Shown here in pieces: positions 62,101 through 64,000 of a stretch of DNA of 64,000 nt. Position 1 is the first letter of the stretch. The number at the start of each line of letters is the position of its first letter. This stretch comes from Sporothrix humicola (Eukaryota; Ascomycota; Sordariomycetes; Ophiostomatales; Ophiostomataceae): assembly GCA_021396245.1 (NCBI GenBank), contig WNYE01000066.1, positions 1-64,000 on the forward strand, in the 5' to 3' direction. The notes beneath the pieces are model-generated. The model was not told where the DNA came from. It searched no databases and saw nothing but the letters and a program-made list of their open reading frames with translations. Both the position numbers and the translations under genes were made by a program.

Positions 62101-64000
62101 AACAATGTGGATATGGGGATACTGCAGACGACGAACGACAGCACCGACAAGACCACTTCTGCAGCGAAGAAGGCGACAAAGAACAAGCTAGGATTTTGTT
62201 CTCCTGGTGGATTCATTGTGGACATGGACTTGGACTGTTGTGGACATTTTGGTGTGGATACAAATATCAAATTCGTGGTTGGGCTCTTTCAGTTTTTGAA
62301 TTTTGAATTTGGTGGCTGTACTCTGTATCCCTGCTTTGCTTCATCTGCACGTCCAACGAGGTGAGGTTCTTTGACGGACATGCATCATTTGGACATGCAA
62401 TCAAAGAATAGTCCGTTGGACTCTTTACATGTTATGACGAATGCATCCGACAATAAAGGCGAGGGAACAATATGAACTGTACTCCGTATGTTGAACACAC
62501 AATCTCGAAATTCAAAGAACACACAAAAAGAAAAAAGAAAATCCCAAGAAATAAATGTTAGCCTGCCGCCTTCCAAGAGACCACCAAGTGATCCGGGCGT
62601 CTGGCGTCGAGGATCCACTGAGTCCACAGCCCACTGAGTCCACTAACAACGACTGTGCACCCGCACCGGTTCGTAAAATAGGAAAGAAGAAGATGTAAAG
62701 GTGGAAGGTTGGTGTGGGTGGGCACACAAACAAGAGGCAGGCAGGTGAGAAGGTTGGGCTCTTTCCTTTCTCGAAAAGGGGCTGTCAGTCTGGGCCTGCT
62801 TGGTGTGGAGACAAAACCCAAAACGGTGGACGCTACTTATAATAAGTGGCAGATTAAAACGGTGACAAAACGGTAATGCCCGAAAGCCAGAAGGCGCTAG
62901 CAAAAATCACAACAAACCACTCGAGGCTCCTGTCACTGGCAAGACACTGCGAAACAGCCAGACAATAGGCGAGACACAAAGGCTGAGAGTCAAGTCTGGC
63001 CTGCTCATGAAAGCGAAATCACAATCAGCCAGGCACCGTCCAGCGACCCGAAATTGAAAGGAAATTCTGACCAACGAGAAGCCATTGAGAGGCGACGACT
63101 CACTTTCGAGTCTAATCAGCCGTGACTGACGAGAGTCACTCTTCTCACTCATCGAATAATTGAAACTACAAGACTCACGACACGATCAGTCATGAAAGAG
63201 AAGAGTTCTTGACGACAAACTTCTTGATATCGCGACTTATCGCAAATGCAGACTTCTCACCTGTGCACCACAGTAATGCGCTGGCCGTGCATTTGTATTT
63301 GCATGCATCTGCAGGAGTACAGAGGACTGAGAACTGCACCAGAACTGCACCAGAAGTACACATGGCTTTGTGCACCTGCGCTTGTACAACACTCCAGGAC
63401 TTGATTCAAAAGGTTTCAACGAGCAACGCACTGGGCAAATCTTGTGCTCCTCTCGGCAACATAGCCGAGCCAGACAGAAGGCGACCCAAAAACGACAGAA
63501 AGAGAAAGAAGACAGAAACGATTCATGTTTGTGATGCGTTTGTGTGAGTTGTGTGATGCACAGTCGCGACTGGAGAAGGATAGGAAAAAGTGAAAACACG
63601 TGACCTCATTGACGTGTCTGGCGTGTCGGCTTTGTTTTGAATTTTGAATTTGATGCGACTTTGTTTTTGCGTTCTTTTGGCCCCTGCACGTGGTCCTATT
63701 TTGGGTGTGTGCCTCCCTGTCCTGGCCCTCATTCTTCTCGAACGCGGCTCGTCTCTTCTGGAATGATTGCAGTTTGATTGAGATTTGGGGCATTCGGGAC
63801 ATCAATACAACGTGTGAGTGTGACGCGTCGCCTTCATTTCCTTTTTCTTGTCTTTCAGGGCACTTTACGGGGGAAACGGGAGAAGACACCAATACTCAAT
63901 AACACAAGACGCGGCGAATATCAACCTCAAAGATGAATATGAAATTTCGGTGGATGGGTTTCCGGGGGCTGCGTCGTCTCAACTTTGACCGTTATTGCTG
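56144..64000. other. Gene-poor 7.9-kb tail of the window
   Basis: No frame here has a recognisable domain, and the long ones (57196-57627, 58240-58896, 63416-63892) read as low-complexity Ser/Cys/Arg/Leu sequence. 56500-56720 is AT-rich. 59640-59730 is CGGGCTG-rich with a CTGTCAG/CTGACAG hairpin (59710-59729). 61140-61205 repeats TGGCCGC/TGGCCAT, and 61350-61425 repeats CACAGGCCA/CAGGCCAG. It may be regulatory or leader DNA of a gene past the window end, or decayed repeats. Confidence 0.5.

Overview
The window is nuclear DNA from a filamentous ascomycete. Four things point there: short 52-99 bp spliceosomal introns with CTAAC-type branch sites, GC-rich coding sequence, an extremely AT-rich block with CpA/TpG depletion typical of repeat-induced point mutation (RIP), and typical Pezizomycotina gene families. 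A Sordariomycete is my best guess; genus is not resolvable from sequence alone. No tRNA, rRNA, CRISPR array or intact transposon was found.

Layout. 1-1.8 kb is RIP-mutated repeat DNA with a 78-bp tandem repeat. 2.5-21.4 kb carries a DHA1-type MFS exporter, a NYN/CCCH RNA-binding protein, a Yar1-like ankyrin protein, a seven-exon SPO11, lanosterol synthase ERG7, a mitochondrial 2-oxoglutarate dioxygenase (GBBH/TMLH type) and an S9 serine peptidase. 24.7-56.1 kb carries, in strictly alternating orientation, an SGNH acetylesterase, SEN2, SGT1, ceramide glucosyltransferase, a coiled-coil hypothetical, an MCT-type MFS transporter, a GFA-domain protein, a medium-chain reductase, VPS9, a small hypothetical, an RSC7-like chromatin subunit, and two head-to-head diverged paralogues of a fungal family with a possible PD-(D/E)XK fold. 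56.1-64 kb has no gene I can support. The genes are mostly housekeeping (sterol and sphingolipid synthesis, tRNA splicing, meiosis, endosomal trafficking, chromatin, co-chaperone), not one pathway.

The most unusual signal is a dispersed family of GC-rich hairpin elements. Each is a run of short perfect stems closed by purine-rich triloops (GAA, GGA, GCA, AAA), separated by ATGTTAG-like spacers, around a central 8-bp stem whose loop is a four-tract G-quadruplex motif (GGGTGGGTGGGTGGG). Full copies lie 4-8 nt after the stop codons of SGT1 and the GFA gene. A shorter copy is embedded in frame in the MCT-type transporter gene, simple hairpin units lie in a disordered linker of SEN2, and a lone hairpin follows the stop of the small hypothetical gene. 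This looks like a mobile or amplifying nuclear hairpin element that settles at gene 3' ends and in disordered coding linkers. It is the best candidate here for something undescribed.
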